Origin: an uncultured Schlesneria sp. | Lineage (GTDB): Bacteria > Planctomycetota > Planctomycetia > Planctomycetales > Planctomycetaceae | NCBI GenBank assembly: GCA_903840265.1 | Contig: CAIMFH010000128.1 | Location: 1-37,471 of the forward strand | DNA: 37,471 nt | Direction: 5' to 3' | Position numbers and translations under genes: made by a program | Part shown: piece by piece, positions 9,250 through 17,780 of the stretch | How positions within the stretch are numbered: the stretch's first letter is position 1 | How the letters are laid out: the number at the start of each line of letters is the position of its first letter | The notes under the pieces: model-generated | The model's input: only the letters and a program-made list of their open reading frames with translations | The model's database searches: none | What the model was told of the DNA's origin: nothing

Positions 9250-10587
9250 TTACGCGGCGCTCGTCGCATCTTTTCGCGGCCCGGCAGACCGCAACCCCAG
9301 TACTGCGAAGATGCTGACGGCCATCAGGGCCGCCGCGAACCAGTACGGGATGGCAATCCCTAGCCCACGTTGGAGCGACAAGCCAGCCAGCGGCCCCACG
9401 ATTCGAGCCATCGACGACATGCTCTGCCCGATTCCCATCAGTTCTCCCTGCTCGTCCGCTCCTGAAGTCAGGGACAGCAGCGATAGCAGAGCTGGCGTGG
9501 CACACGAATAGCCGATGACGACGATTGGCAGCACGCAGAACAATAACGCGATTGACGTTTGATGGGACGCAACGGCGATCAGCATCAGGCCCAGCGTCAT
9601 AAGAAAAACACCGATCATCGCCATGCGGAACTCGCCCAGCTTCGGGATTAGTCGTCGAACAAGCAGCCCCTGGCTAAGGGTCAGGATAAAGCCGATGTAG
9701 GCAAAGACCAGGAAGTTGGCGCGATCGCTCAGGCCGTGGCCTCCCGAATCGCCCGAAACAAATGCTGCGCCAAGCAACGGACCGAATGTGAACCCGATTC
9801 CGAACGCGGCACCGATCAATGCCATCCCTTTGCCACGCGATTTTTCGTCGGTGCTGTCGGCGATGTAGGCCTGTGCGGTCGAGATGGTCGCTCCGGAAAT
9901 GCCCGCTCCAATTCTCGTGATAAAGAGCCACACGAGCGGACTGAGGCCCAGGATTGGACCGCGATTACCCCATTGTGTGACGACCGCGAACAGGAAGTAT
10001 GCCACCGTCGAACCGGCCAATCCGACTAGTAACACGGGTCGGCGGCCGATGCGGTCCGACAGGCGGCCCCAGAGTGGTGCGAAGACGAACTGCATCAGCG
10101 AGAACGACGCCATCAAGCCGCCGAGGATGGCACCGCGACGCCAATCGTGACTGACTTCCTGAGAGACACCGCCCAGATGTTTGGTGAGCAGCGAGAGCGT
10201 GCTTTCAAACTGAGCGAACGCGAACGTCGTCAGGAAAATCGCGATCAGAATGAGCGCATGCGAACCTTGCGTCATCGCTCGCAACCCGGCCGCAATGTTG
10301 AAGATGTTGCCACGACGTTTCGGAGTCTCGCCCGGCCGCAGAGAATCGGGCAGGACCATGAATCCGTAGAGGAACGCCAGGCCGGACAGGATGGCCGCGA
10401 CATATCCCGGAGCCGCGCTCGGTGCCGCAGCAGCGAAAGCGGCTGAAGTCGACTGAATATCAGTCGGGAGAAAATGCTCGCCGTACCGAGGCAACAGCGG
10501 CAGCACGATGCCGAAACCAAGCAAGTCGATGAAAACGGTGATAAAGATGACCAGCAATGGTTTTCGAGACGAGGGCGAAGCACTCAC
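9250..10587 (-). CDS. MFS transporter (DHA1/TetA-like) with unusual helix order
   Basis: A 445-aa major facilitator with 12 hydrophobic segments; it probably exports a small molecule by proton antiport. The first helix (LLVIFITVFIDLLGFGIVLPLLP) is TetA-like. Motif A, GRLSDRIGRRP, lies at 174-184 instead of the usual 60-85. Between TM1 and motif A sit two additional helices (about 62-79 and 111-130) joined by a polar loop beginning LPDSLRP, which is what normally follows TM6 and leads into TM7. After TM5 (GAAFGIGFTFGPLLGAAF) the chain runs almost directly to the TM8-like FAYIGFILTLSQGLLVRRL. The order thus reads 1-6-7-2-3-4-5-8 to 12. The start codon is GTG with AAGGA about 12 bases before. 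It is convergent with trkH. Substrate unknown. Confidence 0.87.
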   Translation of the reverse strand: MSASPSSRKPLLVIFITVFIDLLGFGIVLPLLPRYGEHFLPTDIQSTSAAFAAAAPSAAPGYVAAILSGLAFLYGFMVLPDSLRPGETPKRRGNIFNIAAGLRAMTQGSHALILIAIFLTTFAFAQFESTLSLLTKHLGGVSQEVSHDWRRGAILGGLMASFSLMQFVFAPLWGRLSDRIGRRPVLLVGLAGSTVAYFLFAVVTQWGNRGPILGLSPLVWLFITRIGAGISGATISTAQAYIADSTDEKSRGKGMALIGAAFGIGFTFGPLLGAAFVSGDSGGHGLSDRANFLVFAYIGFILTLSQGLLVRRLIPKLGEFRMAMIGVFLMTLGLMLIAVASHQTSIALLFCVLPIVVIGYSCATPALLSLLSLTSGADEQGELMGIGQSMSSMARIVGPLAGLSLQRGLGIAIPYWFAAALMAVSIFAVLGLRSAGPRKDATSAA

Positions 10588-10771
10588 GAGAGCAAAATTC
10601 CTTCCAGGGCAAGCAAAGGCGTCCGAAGGCTGCCGATTCTAGACTTGAAGCTTCCCGATGAACACTGTGCCGCATGAATTACAGCGAAATCCAGCGAGTG
10701 GCCGTAGTTCAACCAGGCAATAGCGATCAATTGAGTTTCCGTGTTATACTAACCGCGGGGCCAGAGGGACG

Positions 10772-11710
10772 ATGTTACCGAGGAACATGCGGATGAAGTG
10801 TGACACGATCGGCACTTGTTTTCTGGTGCTTGCCACCACTTTGACGTTGGGTTGCGCAAAGTCGGTCGCGCCGCCTCAGACTTCGACTTCGGACGGTTCC
10901 ACGAATCAGGTTCTGGCCGCAGACTCGAAACCTGCGCGTGAGTCGGACTCGAAACCAAAGCGTAAGCCGATCAAGCCCATCGAAATTAACGCCAGCGGCT
11001 CGGCTGGCACGACGGCAGCAGCCGACACCGGTGAGCGAGTCGAATCGGCACGGGCGGCACTCAAGCCGTTGCAAATTCTGATCGGCAATTGGAACGGAAC
11101 GTCTCGCAAGGCGATGCTTGATCAACCGAATTGGGTTTGGGATCTGAAGACGGATCCGAAGCAACCCGCCATTCGGATCAAATCCGAAAAGGGTCAGTAT
11201 GTTCGAGATGGTCGGCTGACCTTCTCGCCTGCTTCGCAAGAGTATGAATTCACGGCGACCGATGGCGATGGCAAGCAGCGTGTCTTCCGTGGCAATTTTT
11301 CGCAGGAAGTTCAAGACGTGGCAGGTGATGACAAGAAGCTGCAGCGAACTTACAAGCTGGAACTGACCGAGCCCAAAGCAGACACCGACGGCGAACAGTG
11401 GCGAGTTGTCATCAATCAACAGGAAAACAATCGCTACATCCTGGAGGTTGATCGCAAGCGAGGTTCCAGCCCGTTCCTGCGCATCGACACGATCAATACT
11501 CAACGCGAAGGGACATCGTTCGCCTTAAGCGATACTGACTATGGCGAGAAGACCTGCGTCGTGTCACAGGGACTGGGGACGACCTCGGTCAGCTACATGG
11601 GCAAGTCGTATTGGGTTTGCTGTTCGGGCTGCAAAGCGGCGTTCGAGGATGATCCTGCGAAGTGGGTTGCGAAGTTCGAAGCGTTGACCAAGGACAAAAT
11701 GTCCAAGTAA
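10772..11710 (+). CDS. Lipoprotein with C-terminal Cys-rich (YHS/TRASH-like) domain
   Basis: The 312-aa protein has a signal peptide with a lipobox (LTLGC, Cys28 from the first ATG), so it is probably anchored to a membrane by a lipid. Starts at 10787 and 10793 would also keep the signal. AGAGGG lies about four bases before the first ATG. A low-complexity Ser/Lys/Pro linker follows, then a beta-rich middle part (LIGNWNGTSRKAMLDQPNWVW, then EYEFTATDGDG) that looks like a lipocalin-type or outer-membrane heme/lipid-binding fold, but no family is firm. The last 60 residues carry KTCVVS, YMGKSYWVCCSGCKAAFEDDP, which matches the pattern of YHS/TRASH metal-binding modules with Cys spaced before a CC-x-x-C group. 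A role in metal binding is an inference from this module. Confidence 0.72.
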   Translation: MLPRNMRMKCDTIGTCFLVLATTLTLGCAKSVAPPQTSTSDGSTNQVLAADSKPARESDSKPKRKPIKPIEINASGSAGTTAAADTGERVESARAALKPLQILIGNWNGTSRKAMLDQPNWVWDLKTDPKQPAIRIKSEKGQYVRDGRLTFSPASQEYEFTATDGDGKQRVFRGNFSQEVQDVAGDDKKLQRTYKLELTEPKADTDGEQWRVVINQQENNRYILEVDRKRGSSPFLRIDTINTQREGTSFALSDTDYGEKTCVVSQGLGTTSVSYMGKSYWVCCSGCKAAFEDDPAKWVAKFEALTKDKMSK

Positions 11711-11765
11711 GCCGACTGCTTCTGGTATACGCTGCCGCGATATTTAGACGTGCCGAGATTGTTGA

Positions 11766-13067
11766 ATGAACCCCGCTGAACAACCCGAGCATTGGTCCCG
11801 CGAGACGTTGACGGAATGGCAGTTGATTCGGCTGCGGGAGATGCTGACGGCGATTGTGCCGCGAAATCCCTGGTGGACTGCCAAGTTTTCCGAAGCGGGG
11901 ATCGATCCGGCCTCGATCAGTACGCTTGACGACTTCCGGCGGCTGCCTGTCACGTCAAAGCATGAATTTGCAGCAGATCAGGTCGCGTTTCCACCCTATG
12001 GCCGGAATCTGACTTATCCGGTCACCGATTATTCGCGCCTACATCAAACATCGGGCACGACCACCGGCCAACCCTTACGGTGGCTCGACACCCCCGCAAG
12101 CTGGAACTGGCTGCTGGATTGCTGGACGATCATCTATCGGCTGATGAACTTGCGACCCGAAGATCGCCTGTGCTTCCCCTTTTCATTCGGTCCGTTTCTG
12201 GGATTTTGGGCCGGGTTCGAAGGAGCATCGCGACAGGGGAACCTCTGCCTGGCGGCGGGGGGAATGAGCAGCGAGGCACGACTGAAACTGATTCAAGAGA
12301 ATCAGGTGACGATGCTCGGCTGCACCCCAACTTATGCGCTGCGTCTCGCGGAAGTCGCCGCGGAAAAAGGAATCGATGTCGCCAACAGTTCGGTGCGGGC
12401 AATCCTGGTGGCAGGCGAACCGGGCGGTGCGATTCCATCCGTTCGGCAGAGAATCGAATCCGCTTGGGGAGCGCGAGTCTTTGATCACTGGGGGATGACC
12501 GAGATCGGTCCACTGGCGAGTGAGGCCGACGACGATCCAGGTAACTTGACCGTTCTGGAATCGCAGTGCATCGCCGAAATCATTGATTTTGAAACAGGTC
12601 AGCCCGCTCCTGCCGGGATGCCAGGTGAACTGGTCATCACCAACCTGGGTCGCATCGGTACCCCGGTGATTCGCTATCGCACGGGCGATCTGGTGGTCGA
12701 AGATCCATCGCCACATCCTTCAGGTCGCGTCTGGCTGCGACTGCAGGGAGGAATCCTCGGGCGAACGGATGATATGTTGATCGTGCGGGGCAACAACGTC
12801 TTCCCCGCCAGCATTGAAGCGATCGTTCGCGAGTTTCCCGAGATCACCGAGTTCCGCATTGTGGTTTCGCGTCATCGCGAGATGAATCACGTCAAACTGC
12901 AGTTGGAACCGACCGCTCAACTATCAGAAGCCGACACGGCCACATTGGTCACGTGTCTCTCGAAGACGATCAAAGAGCGACTGCAATTCCAGGCCGAAGT
13001 GACTGCGGTCCCGGCGGGATCGCTGCCTCGATTTGAGATGAAGGCCAAGCGACTGATCCGCGAGTGA
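11766..13067 (+). CDS. PaaK-like phenylacetate-CoA ligase family enzyme
   Basis: A member of the adenylate-forming family closest to phenylacetate-CoA ligase, which activates an aryl acid with ATP and CoA. The 433-aa length fits PaaK. Visible motifs are RLPVTSKHEF (N-terminal family segment), the P-loop TSGTTTGQPLRW, DHWGMTEIGPLASE (adenine and acid-site region), YRTGDLV and GRTDDMLIVRGNNVFPASIEAIV, leading into the small C-terminal domain that ends RFEMKAKRLIRE. The Lys in the last segment fits the catalytic lysine position of these ligases. No phenylacetate catabolic genes are near, so the natural acid is uncertain; it could supply an activated acid to another pathway. The gene is 55 bases after the lipoprotein gene and its stop lies 6 bases from the stop of the convergent DUF421 gene. 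Confidence 0.85.
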   Translation: MNPAEQPEHWSRETLTEWQLIRLREMLTAIVPRNPWWTAKFSEAGIDPASISTLDDFRRLPVTSKHEFAADQVAFPPYGRNLTYPVTDYSRLHQTSGTTTGQPLRWLDTPASWNWLLDCWTIIYRLMNLRPEDRLCFPFSFGPFLGFWAGFEGASRQGNLCLAAGGMSSEARLKLIQENQVTMLGCTPTYALRLAEVAAEKGIDVANSSVRAILVAGEPGGAIPSVRQRIESAWGARVFDHWGMTEIGPLASEADDDPGNLTVLESQCIAEIIDFETGQPAPAGMPGELVITNLGRIGTPVIRYRTGDLVVEDPSPHPSGRVWLRLQGGILGRTDDMLIVRGNNVFPASIEAIVREFPEITEFRIVVSRHREMNHVKLQLEPTAQLSEADTATLVTCLSKTIKERLQFQAEVTAVPAGSLPRFEMKAKRLIRE

Positions 13068-13073
13068 CGGCAG

Positions 13074-13574
13074 TCAGGCCGGCTCTGTCGCAGGTTGATC
13101 ATGCGATTCCGACCTCGGAATCACCGAGATTCTGCCGTTGTTCTCCAGCACCGCAAATCGGACCGATTCTGGACCGGCGCAGCCAGCGGCTCTCAGTGAC
13201 GCGTCCAGCTCATGCGTTGTCAGTTGGCATCGTCGCATGGCCGGATGATCGATCTTGCCGTTGTGAATCAAGATCACTGGTCGGCCTTCGATGAATGATT
13301 CAAAGGTCTTGCTGCGAAAAGTCAGCCAGGCGACTCCCGAATTCATCAGTACGAGGGTCGTCGCGAGAATCAGACCGCCGGTAATACTGTTGTCCCCTCC
13401 GTTCATCGCATTCTGCACCGAATTGCTGAGGACCAGCAGCAGCACAAGGTCGAAGGGAGCCAGTTGACCCACTTGCCGCTTCCCCGTCAGACGCAGCAGG
13501 ACCAATAGAAACGCGTACACGACCACAGCTCGGATCACAAATTCCGACCAGTGAGGTAGATCGATCTTCCACAT
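13074..13574 (-). CDS. DUF421 (YetF-type) membrane protein
   Basis: A 166-aa protein with hydrophobic helices at the N-terminus (FVIRAVVVYAFLLVLLRLTG and a second pair after GGDNSITGGLILATTLVLMNSGVAWLTF) and a soluble C-terminal part. GKRQVGQLAPFDLVLLLVLSNSVQNAM is the recognisable DUF421 core; FRSKTFESFIEGRPVILIHNGKID and LTTHELDASLRAAG follow the typical order, and VRFAVLENNGRISVIPR is the usual beta-strand near the end. The start at 13574 is preferred because GGGAAG lies about seven bases upstream; the longer frame to 13640 adds residues not found in the family. DUF421 proteins such as YetF affect spore or membrane traits in Bacillus, but the molecular role is not established. Conserved and complete. 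Confidence 0.85.
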   Translation of the reverse strand: MWKIDLPHWSEFVIRAVVVYAFLLVLLRLTGKRQVGQLAPFDLVLLLVLSNSVQNAMNGGDNSITGGLILATTLVLMNSGVAWLTFRSKTFESFIEGRPVILIHNGKIDHPAMRRCQLTTHELDASLRAAGCAGPESVRFAVLENNGRISVIPRSESHDQPATEPA

Positions 13575-13831
13575 GGAACAGCTTCCCAATTTAGGAACCG
13601 CAAACAAAGGCGTCTCAAGAGACGAGACAATAACCATCACGGCGGATGAATTGCTGCTGTGAACCTCTCATTGCCGCAATGTTTCTTGTCCCTGCTGCTT
13701 GCGACCAGAAAATCGAAACCGGTGGCGACAGCGATCTTCAGTGAAGCCGAGCTTGCTTGCGAGTCGAAACAACCATAATATCCAAAGTGCTTGATGTGTT
13801 CCGCCCGCCAATCCCGCCGAGCAACCTGCGA

Positions 13832-16009
13832 ATGATTCGAACAGCGACCGTCGTGCCGTGCCTGTTCGCGATCCTGTCTGGATCGCTGATCCTGGCCGCT
13901 GACGATGCTGGTTCGACAGAAATCCATTTTGCGAATGACGTTGTTCCGATCTTAAGCCGCTATGGCTGCAATACATCCGGCTGCCATGGCAAGGCCGAAG
14001 GGCAAAACGGCTTCAAACTGTCGGTCTTCGGGTTTGATCCGGGTGCCGACTATGCGGCGCTGACACAGGAATCGCGAGGCCGGCGTGTGCTGCCGTCGAT
14101 CCCCGACAAAAGTCTGTTGCTGCTGAAGGCGTCGGGCGGCATGCCGCACGGTGGAGGCGTTCGCATTCTGAAAGGGACGGACGAATATCGACTGTTGCGT
14201 CAGTGGATTGCGTCCGGAATGCCCATCGGTCGCGACGACGCTCCGAAAGTGGTTTCGATTCGAGTCACCCCGAGTGAGCGAATTCAAGCGTTTCGCGCCA
14301 GACAACAGTTGAAAGTGACTGCGATTTATTCGGATGGCCACGAGGTCGACGTCACTCGTCATTCCCGGTTTCAATCGAACCGCGAATCGATTGCCACCGT
14401 CGATCAGGACGGCGAAGTGTCGATCCAGGACGTGGCAGGTGATGTGGCGGTCATGGCTGCTTATCTGGATTGCACCGCCGTGTTCACCGCTCTCGTTCCA
14501 CGAAATGAACTGGCAACGTCCGATATAGTTCCGCCCGCGATCAACGACTTGGATCGGCTAGTCGATGCAAAGCTGAACAAGCTGCACATCATTCCATCGC
14601 CCCTCTGTGACGACGCCACCTATCTGCGGCGTGTTTACATCGACTTGATCGGGCGATTGCCGTCACCACAGGAGTGTCGTGATTTCCTCGCGAATCAGCA
14701 GGCTGACAAGCGGGCTCAAGTTGTCGAGCGGCTTTTCACGCGCACTGAATACGCCGACTACTGGGCGTTGACGTGGTCGGATTGGTTACGCGTTGATCGG
14801 CAGGCTCTTGGTCACAATGGGGCTTATGCGTACTACAAATGGATTTGGGACAGCTTCGCAACGAACAAGCCGATGGATCGCTTTGCCGCCGAGTTGATTG
14901 AGGCTGACGGGTTAGTGTCCGAACATCCGGCGGCACAGTTCTACCGAGTTGCCAAGGATCCGGGCGACGCGGCGGCGATGCTGTCTCAGGCATTGCTGGG
15001 AGTGCGGATCGAATGTGCCAAGTGCCACCATCATCCTTTTGATCGGTGGAGTCAGGACGACTATTTCGGCATGCAGGCATTTTTCGCGCCGCTGAACTTC
15101 AAGACCACACCACACGGCCAGATGCTGCTGGCGTCCAAAACGGATGCGACCAAGCATAGCCGGACGGGAGCGGAGATGTATGCTCATCCTCTCGGCACAA
15201 CCATGCCCACCACGAACCCTGATGGCGATCGCCGCAAGGTCCTGGCCGCTTGGATGACGGCCCCCTCCAATCCGTTCTTTGCGAGGAACATCGCCAACCG
15301 CACGTGGGCCCATTTCCTGGGCCGCGGCATCGTGGAGCCTGTGGACGACGTGCGATCAACGAATCCGCCGACGAATCCCCAGTTGCTCGATGCGCTCGCC
15401 AATTCACTGACCGAGTCGAATTTCGACCTGCGCAAGTTGATGCGGCAGATTGTCTCTTCGCGTACTTATCAAGCGTCGACGGCCGTAAATACCACGAATA
15501 CGAATGATGAGCAGAACTATTCGCGAGCGCTCCTGAGAAGACTTAGTGCCGAGGTGCTATTGGACGCCATCTGCGATGCGACCAGCGTTCCCGAAAAATT
15601 CGATGGTGTCCCTGTTGGATCGCGAGCGGTTCAATTGTGGGATAGTCAGGCAACCAGCTACTTCCTGACGACCACCGGACGGCCAAGCCGCACGACGGTT
15701 TGCGAGTGTGAACGCGTTGCCTCGCCCACGGTGGCCCAAGTGCTACACACCTTGAATTCAGCGAATCTCGAGGGGAAGATCAGTCACGATGCGGGGCTGG
15801 TTGCTAGGACTCTACGCGATCATCCAAATGAGAATGCTCCGGTGATCAACGAGATCTATCTAGCATTTGTCAGCCGTCTCCCAACAGAGATTGAATCGCA
15901 ACGCGCGGCTGAACACTTTGTGAAAGCGGGATCGGATCGCCGACAGTCAGCCGCCGAAGATTTGGCCTGGGCTCTGATGAATAGTCTGGAATTTATCTAC
16001 AACCATTAG
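13832..16009 (+). CDS. DUF1549/DUF1553 secreted protein with cytochrome-like N-terminus
   Basis: A large secreted protein of the type found in high copy number in planctomycetes. The 725-aa product has a signal peptide (RTATVVPCLFAILSGSLILAADD), then a cytochrome c-like segment (PSCyt) with Cys46, Cys51 and His52 in YGCNTSGCHGKAEG, a C-x4-C-H pattern, not the canonical C-x2-C-H. A bacterial Ig-like (BIG2) segment follows (VTAIYSDGHEVDVTRHSRFQSN). The DUF1549 part (LDRLVDAKLNKL, YLRRVYIDLIGRLPSPQECRDFL, ECAKCHHHPFDRWSQDDYFGMQAFF) and DUF1553 part (WMTAPSNPFFARNIANRTWAHFLGRGIVEPVDDVR, SRTYQASTA) are in standard order. The start at 13832 is chosen for the signal peptide. It is followed after 41 bases by a DUF1501 gene, the usual partner. 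A role in envelope or polysaccharide chemistry has been suggested for such pairs, but none is proven. Confidence 0.92.
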   Translation: MIRTATVVPCLFAILSGSLILAADDAGSTEIHFANDVVPILSRYGCNTSGCHGKAEGQNGFKLSVFGFDPGADYAALTQESRGRRVLPSIPDKSLLLLKASGGMPHGGGVRILKGTDEYRLLRQWIASGMPIGRDDAPKVVSIRVTPSERIQAFRARQQLKVTAIYSDGHEVDVTRHSRFQSNRESIATVDQDGEVSIQDVAGDVAVMAAYLDCTAVFTALVPRNELATSDIVPPAINDLDRLVDAKLNKLHIIPSPLCDDATYLRRVYIDLIGRLPSPQECRDFLANQQADKRAQVVERLFTRTEYADYWALTWSDWLRVDRQALGHNGAYAYYKWIWDSFATNKPMDRFAAELIEADGLVSEHPAAQFYRVAKDPGDAAAMLSQALLGVRIECAKCHHHPFDRWSQDDYFGMQAFFAPLNFKTTPHGQMLLASKTDATKHSRTGAEMYAHPLGTTMPTTNPDGDRRKVLAAWMTAPSNPFFARNIANRTWAHFLGRGIVEPVDDVRSTNPPTNPQLLDALANSLTESNFDLRKLMRQIVSSRTYQASTAVNTTNTNDEQNYSRALLRRLSAEVLLDAICDATSVPEKFDGVPVGSRAVQLWDSQATSYFLTTTGRPSRTTVCECERVASPTVAQVLHTLNSANLEGKISHDAGLVARTLRDHPNENAPVINEIYLAFVSRLPTEIESQRAAEHFVKAGSDRRQSAAEDLAWALMNSLEFIYNH

Positions 16010-16050
16010 ACCGCCAAGCCTGCCGACATTGCGAGAACAAAGGGGACATG

Positions 16051-17391
16051 ATGCCACGACGTTACTGCGATGGATTGTCGAGACGCAATTCTCTGCGCAT
16101 CGGGATGGCCGCAGCACCGGGTTTCAGTCTCTCCCTGAATGAGCTCTTGCAGCGTCAGGTGGCAGCAGGTGACGTCGGGGCCGCGAATCAAAAGGAAAAT
16201 GTCTCGCTGATCGTTCTGTTTCTGAAGGGTGGCCTCAGTACGATCGACACGTTGGATATGAAGCCGCAGGCACCGGTCGAATTTCGCGGTGAGTTTGATC
16301 CGATCGCGACCAATGTCCGCGGGATTGAAGTCTGTTCACACCTACCGCGGTTGGCTCGTCAGGCCGACAAGTTCGCGCTGCTTCGCTCGTTCACACACAC
16401 CGACTCCAATCACGGACCAGCGGACCACTGGATGCTGACTGGCTACGCGCCGCGAGCGGGCTTCAATCCGAATTTGAAGCCAAACAACCAGTTTCCATCG
16501 CTGGGTTCGATTGTCGCCCGGACACTGGGGCCGCGCGGTTCGGTTCCACCTTACGTTTGCCTGCCTCGCATGCATGCTTCGTGCGGTCCAGCATACTTGG
16601 GACCGGCAGCCGCCCCGTTCGTTGTCGAGGCGAATCCCAACGCTCCGGATTTCTCCGTGCCTGATCTGCTGCCGCCGATCACGGTCGACTCTTCCCGGCT
16701 GGATTCTCGCCGAGATTTGCTTTCGACCGTCGATCGATTCACTCAGTCGGGGGAAGCAAGAGCGAATTCTGCGGCGCTCGCGACGAGTTCGTTCCGGGAA
16801 AAGGCGTTCTCGCTGATGGTCTCGCCGCAGACGAAGTCCGCTTTCAATATTGCTTCTGAACCAGACCCGCTGCGACTTGAATATGGTCGCCATTCGCTGG
16901 GGCAGTCCTGTCTGATGGCTCGGCGCCTTGTCGAGGCGGGCGTGCGATGCGTCACGATTGATCACACCAACTGGGACACTCACTACGACAACTTCAATGT
17001 CTTGAAGAATGATCTATTGCCGCACTTGGACTCGGCGCTGAGCACGTTGTTGCGCGATCTGCATGATCGCGGATTGAATGAGCGCACATTAGTCGTGGTG
17101 ATGGGCGAGTTCGGTCGGACTCCGCGTGTGAACAAGGATGCCGGACGCGATCACTGGGGACCGTCGAACTGCATTCTGCTGAGCGGCGGAGGCGTTCGCG
17201 GCGGGCTGGTCGTCGGCGAAACAAACGCGCGGGGCGAGAAGCCCGTGGGAGAGAGCACTGGGCCAGCGGATCTCGCAGCCACGATGATGCACTGTCTGGG
17301 GATCAATCCCGAGAGCGAATTTCACACGCCTGAAGGTCGTCCGGTCAAAGTCACGAACAATGGACGGGTGCTTCGCGAACTGTTGGTTTAA
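16051..17391 (+). CDS. DUF1501 protein with likely Tat signal
   Basis: A 446-aa member of DUF1501, a family related in fold to alkaline phosphatase and sulfatases and very frequent in planctomycetes beside DUF1549/DUF1553 genes. The N-terminus has a twin-arginine type sequence (LSRRNSLRIGMAAAPGF), indicating export in folded form. Family segments are LIVLFLKGGLSTIDTLDMKPQAP, LPRLARQADKFALLRSFTH, DSNHGPADHWMLTGY, GVRCVTIDHTNWDTHYDNF and VVVMGEFGRTPRVNKDAGRDHWG; the Asp and His residues in these match metal or substrate positions of the superfamily. AGGGGA lies before the start. The gene forms an operon with the DUF1549 gene and its stop codon overlaps a terminator hairpin. The reaction is not known. 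Confidence 0.92.
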   Translation: MPRRYCDGLSRRNSLRIGMAAAPGFSLSLNELLQRQVAAGDVGAANQKENVSLIVLFLKGGLSTIDTLDMKPQAPVEFRGEFDPIATNVRGIEVCSHLPRLARQADKFALLRSFTHTDSNHGPADHWMLTGYAPRAGFNPNLKPNNQFPSLGSIVARTLGPRGSVPPYVCLPRMHASCGPAYLGPAAAPFVVEANPNAPDFSVPDLLPPITVDSSRLDSRRDLLSTVDRFTQSGEARANSAALATSSFREKAFSLMVSPQTKSAFNIASEPDPLRLEYGRHSLGQSCLMARRLVEAGVRCVTIDHTNWDTHYDNFNVLKNDLLPHLDSALSTLLRDLHDRGLNERTLVVVMGEFGRTPRVNKDAGRDHWGPSNCILLSGGGVRGGLVVGETNARGEKPVGESTGPADLAATMMHCLGINPESEFHTPEGRPVKVTNNGRVLRELLV

Positions 17392-17412
17392 GGACAGATG
17401 GTGACTGTCCTT
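17390..17412. terminator. Hairpin terminator between convergent genes
   Basis: AAGGACAG at 17390-17397 and CTGTCCTT at 17405-17412 form a perfect 8-bp stem around a 7-base loop. It lies exactly between the DUF1501 stop and the end of the minus-strand AtuA-associated gene, so it can serve both directions. The T-tract on either side is short. Confidence 0.6.
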
Positions 17413-17413
17413 C

Positions 17414-17767
17414 TCACTTCGTCACCAAAGGACGTGTCATCTCGGCAAGATTGCCGGGGGTTTCGATTTCCATTTGCAACAATGCCAGGGCCAGCGTTTT
17501 GCCTTGGACATCGCTTCGCATGGACAAACTGGCACCGCCGGCCAAGACATCGTAGAGCATGAAATTGAACGCCAAGACATTGGCCGCTTCGTACCGAATG
17601 ATGCGCGATGAGCCCAGCGATTCAAAATACCGACCGACAACGCCCTGCGTCAGATGGTCTCTGAGCCACTGAAATCCCTGCGGTGTGTAGGCAATGATGG
17701 CGACGTTGGCGTGGTTGCCTTTGTCGCCACTGCGGCCATGTGCGATTTCGCTAAGACGAACAGTCAT
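17414..17767 (-). CDS. AtuA-associated small protein (AtuA C-terminal, ferredoxin-fold domain)
   Basis: A 117-aa protein that matches the domain found at the C-terminus of long AtuA-type proteins, here encoded separately. Typical segments are RLSEIAHGRSGDKGNHANVAIIAY at the start, RYFESLGSSRIIRYEAANVLAFNFMLYDVLAGGASLSMR in the middle and TLALALLQMEIE at the end. The start at 17767 has GGAG about five bases upstream. It lies 13 bases after the large AtuA-type gene, so the two form one operon and probably one complex. In Pseudomonas, AtuA is encoded with the acyclic terpene (citronellol/geraniol) pathway genes but its reaction is not established, and none of those enzymes is near here. Confidence 0.85.
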   Translation of the reverse strand: MTVRLSEIAHGRSGDKGNHANVAIIAYTPQGFQWLRDHLTQGVVGRYFESLGSSRIIRYEAANVLAFNFMLYDVLAGGASLSMRSDVQGKTLALALLQMEIETPGNLAEMTRPLVTK

Positions 17768-17780
17768 CTTTTCTCCAACT

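Noticed and set aside
9215-9261. AGCGCCG/CGGCGCT inverted repeat between trkH and the MFS gene
   Set aside because: The 33-base loop is too long for a good intrinsic terminator; left uncalled.
10731-10750. Promoter TTGAGT and TATACT before the lipoprotein gene
   Set aside because: The spacer is only 8 bases; TATACT may be a -10 box but no matching -35 was found.
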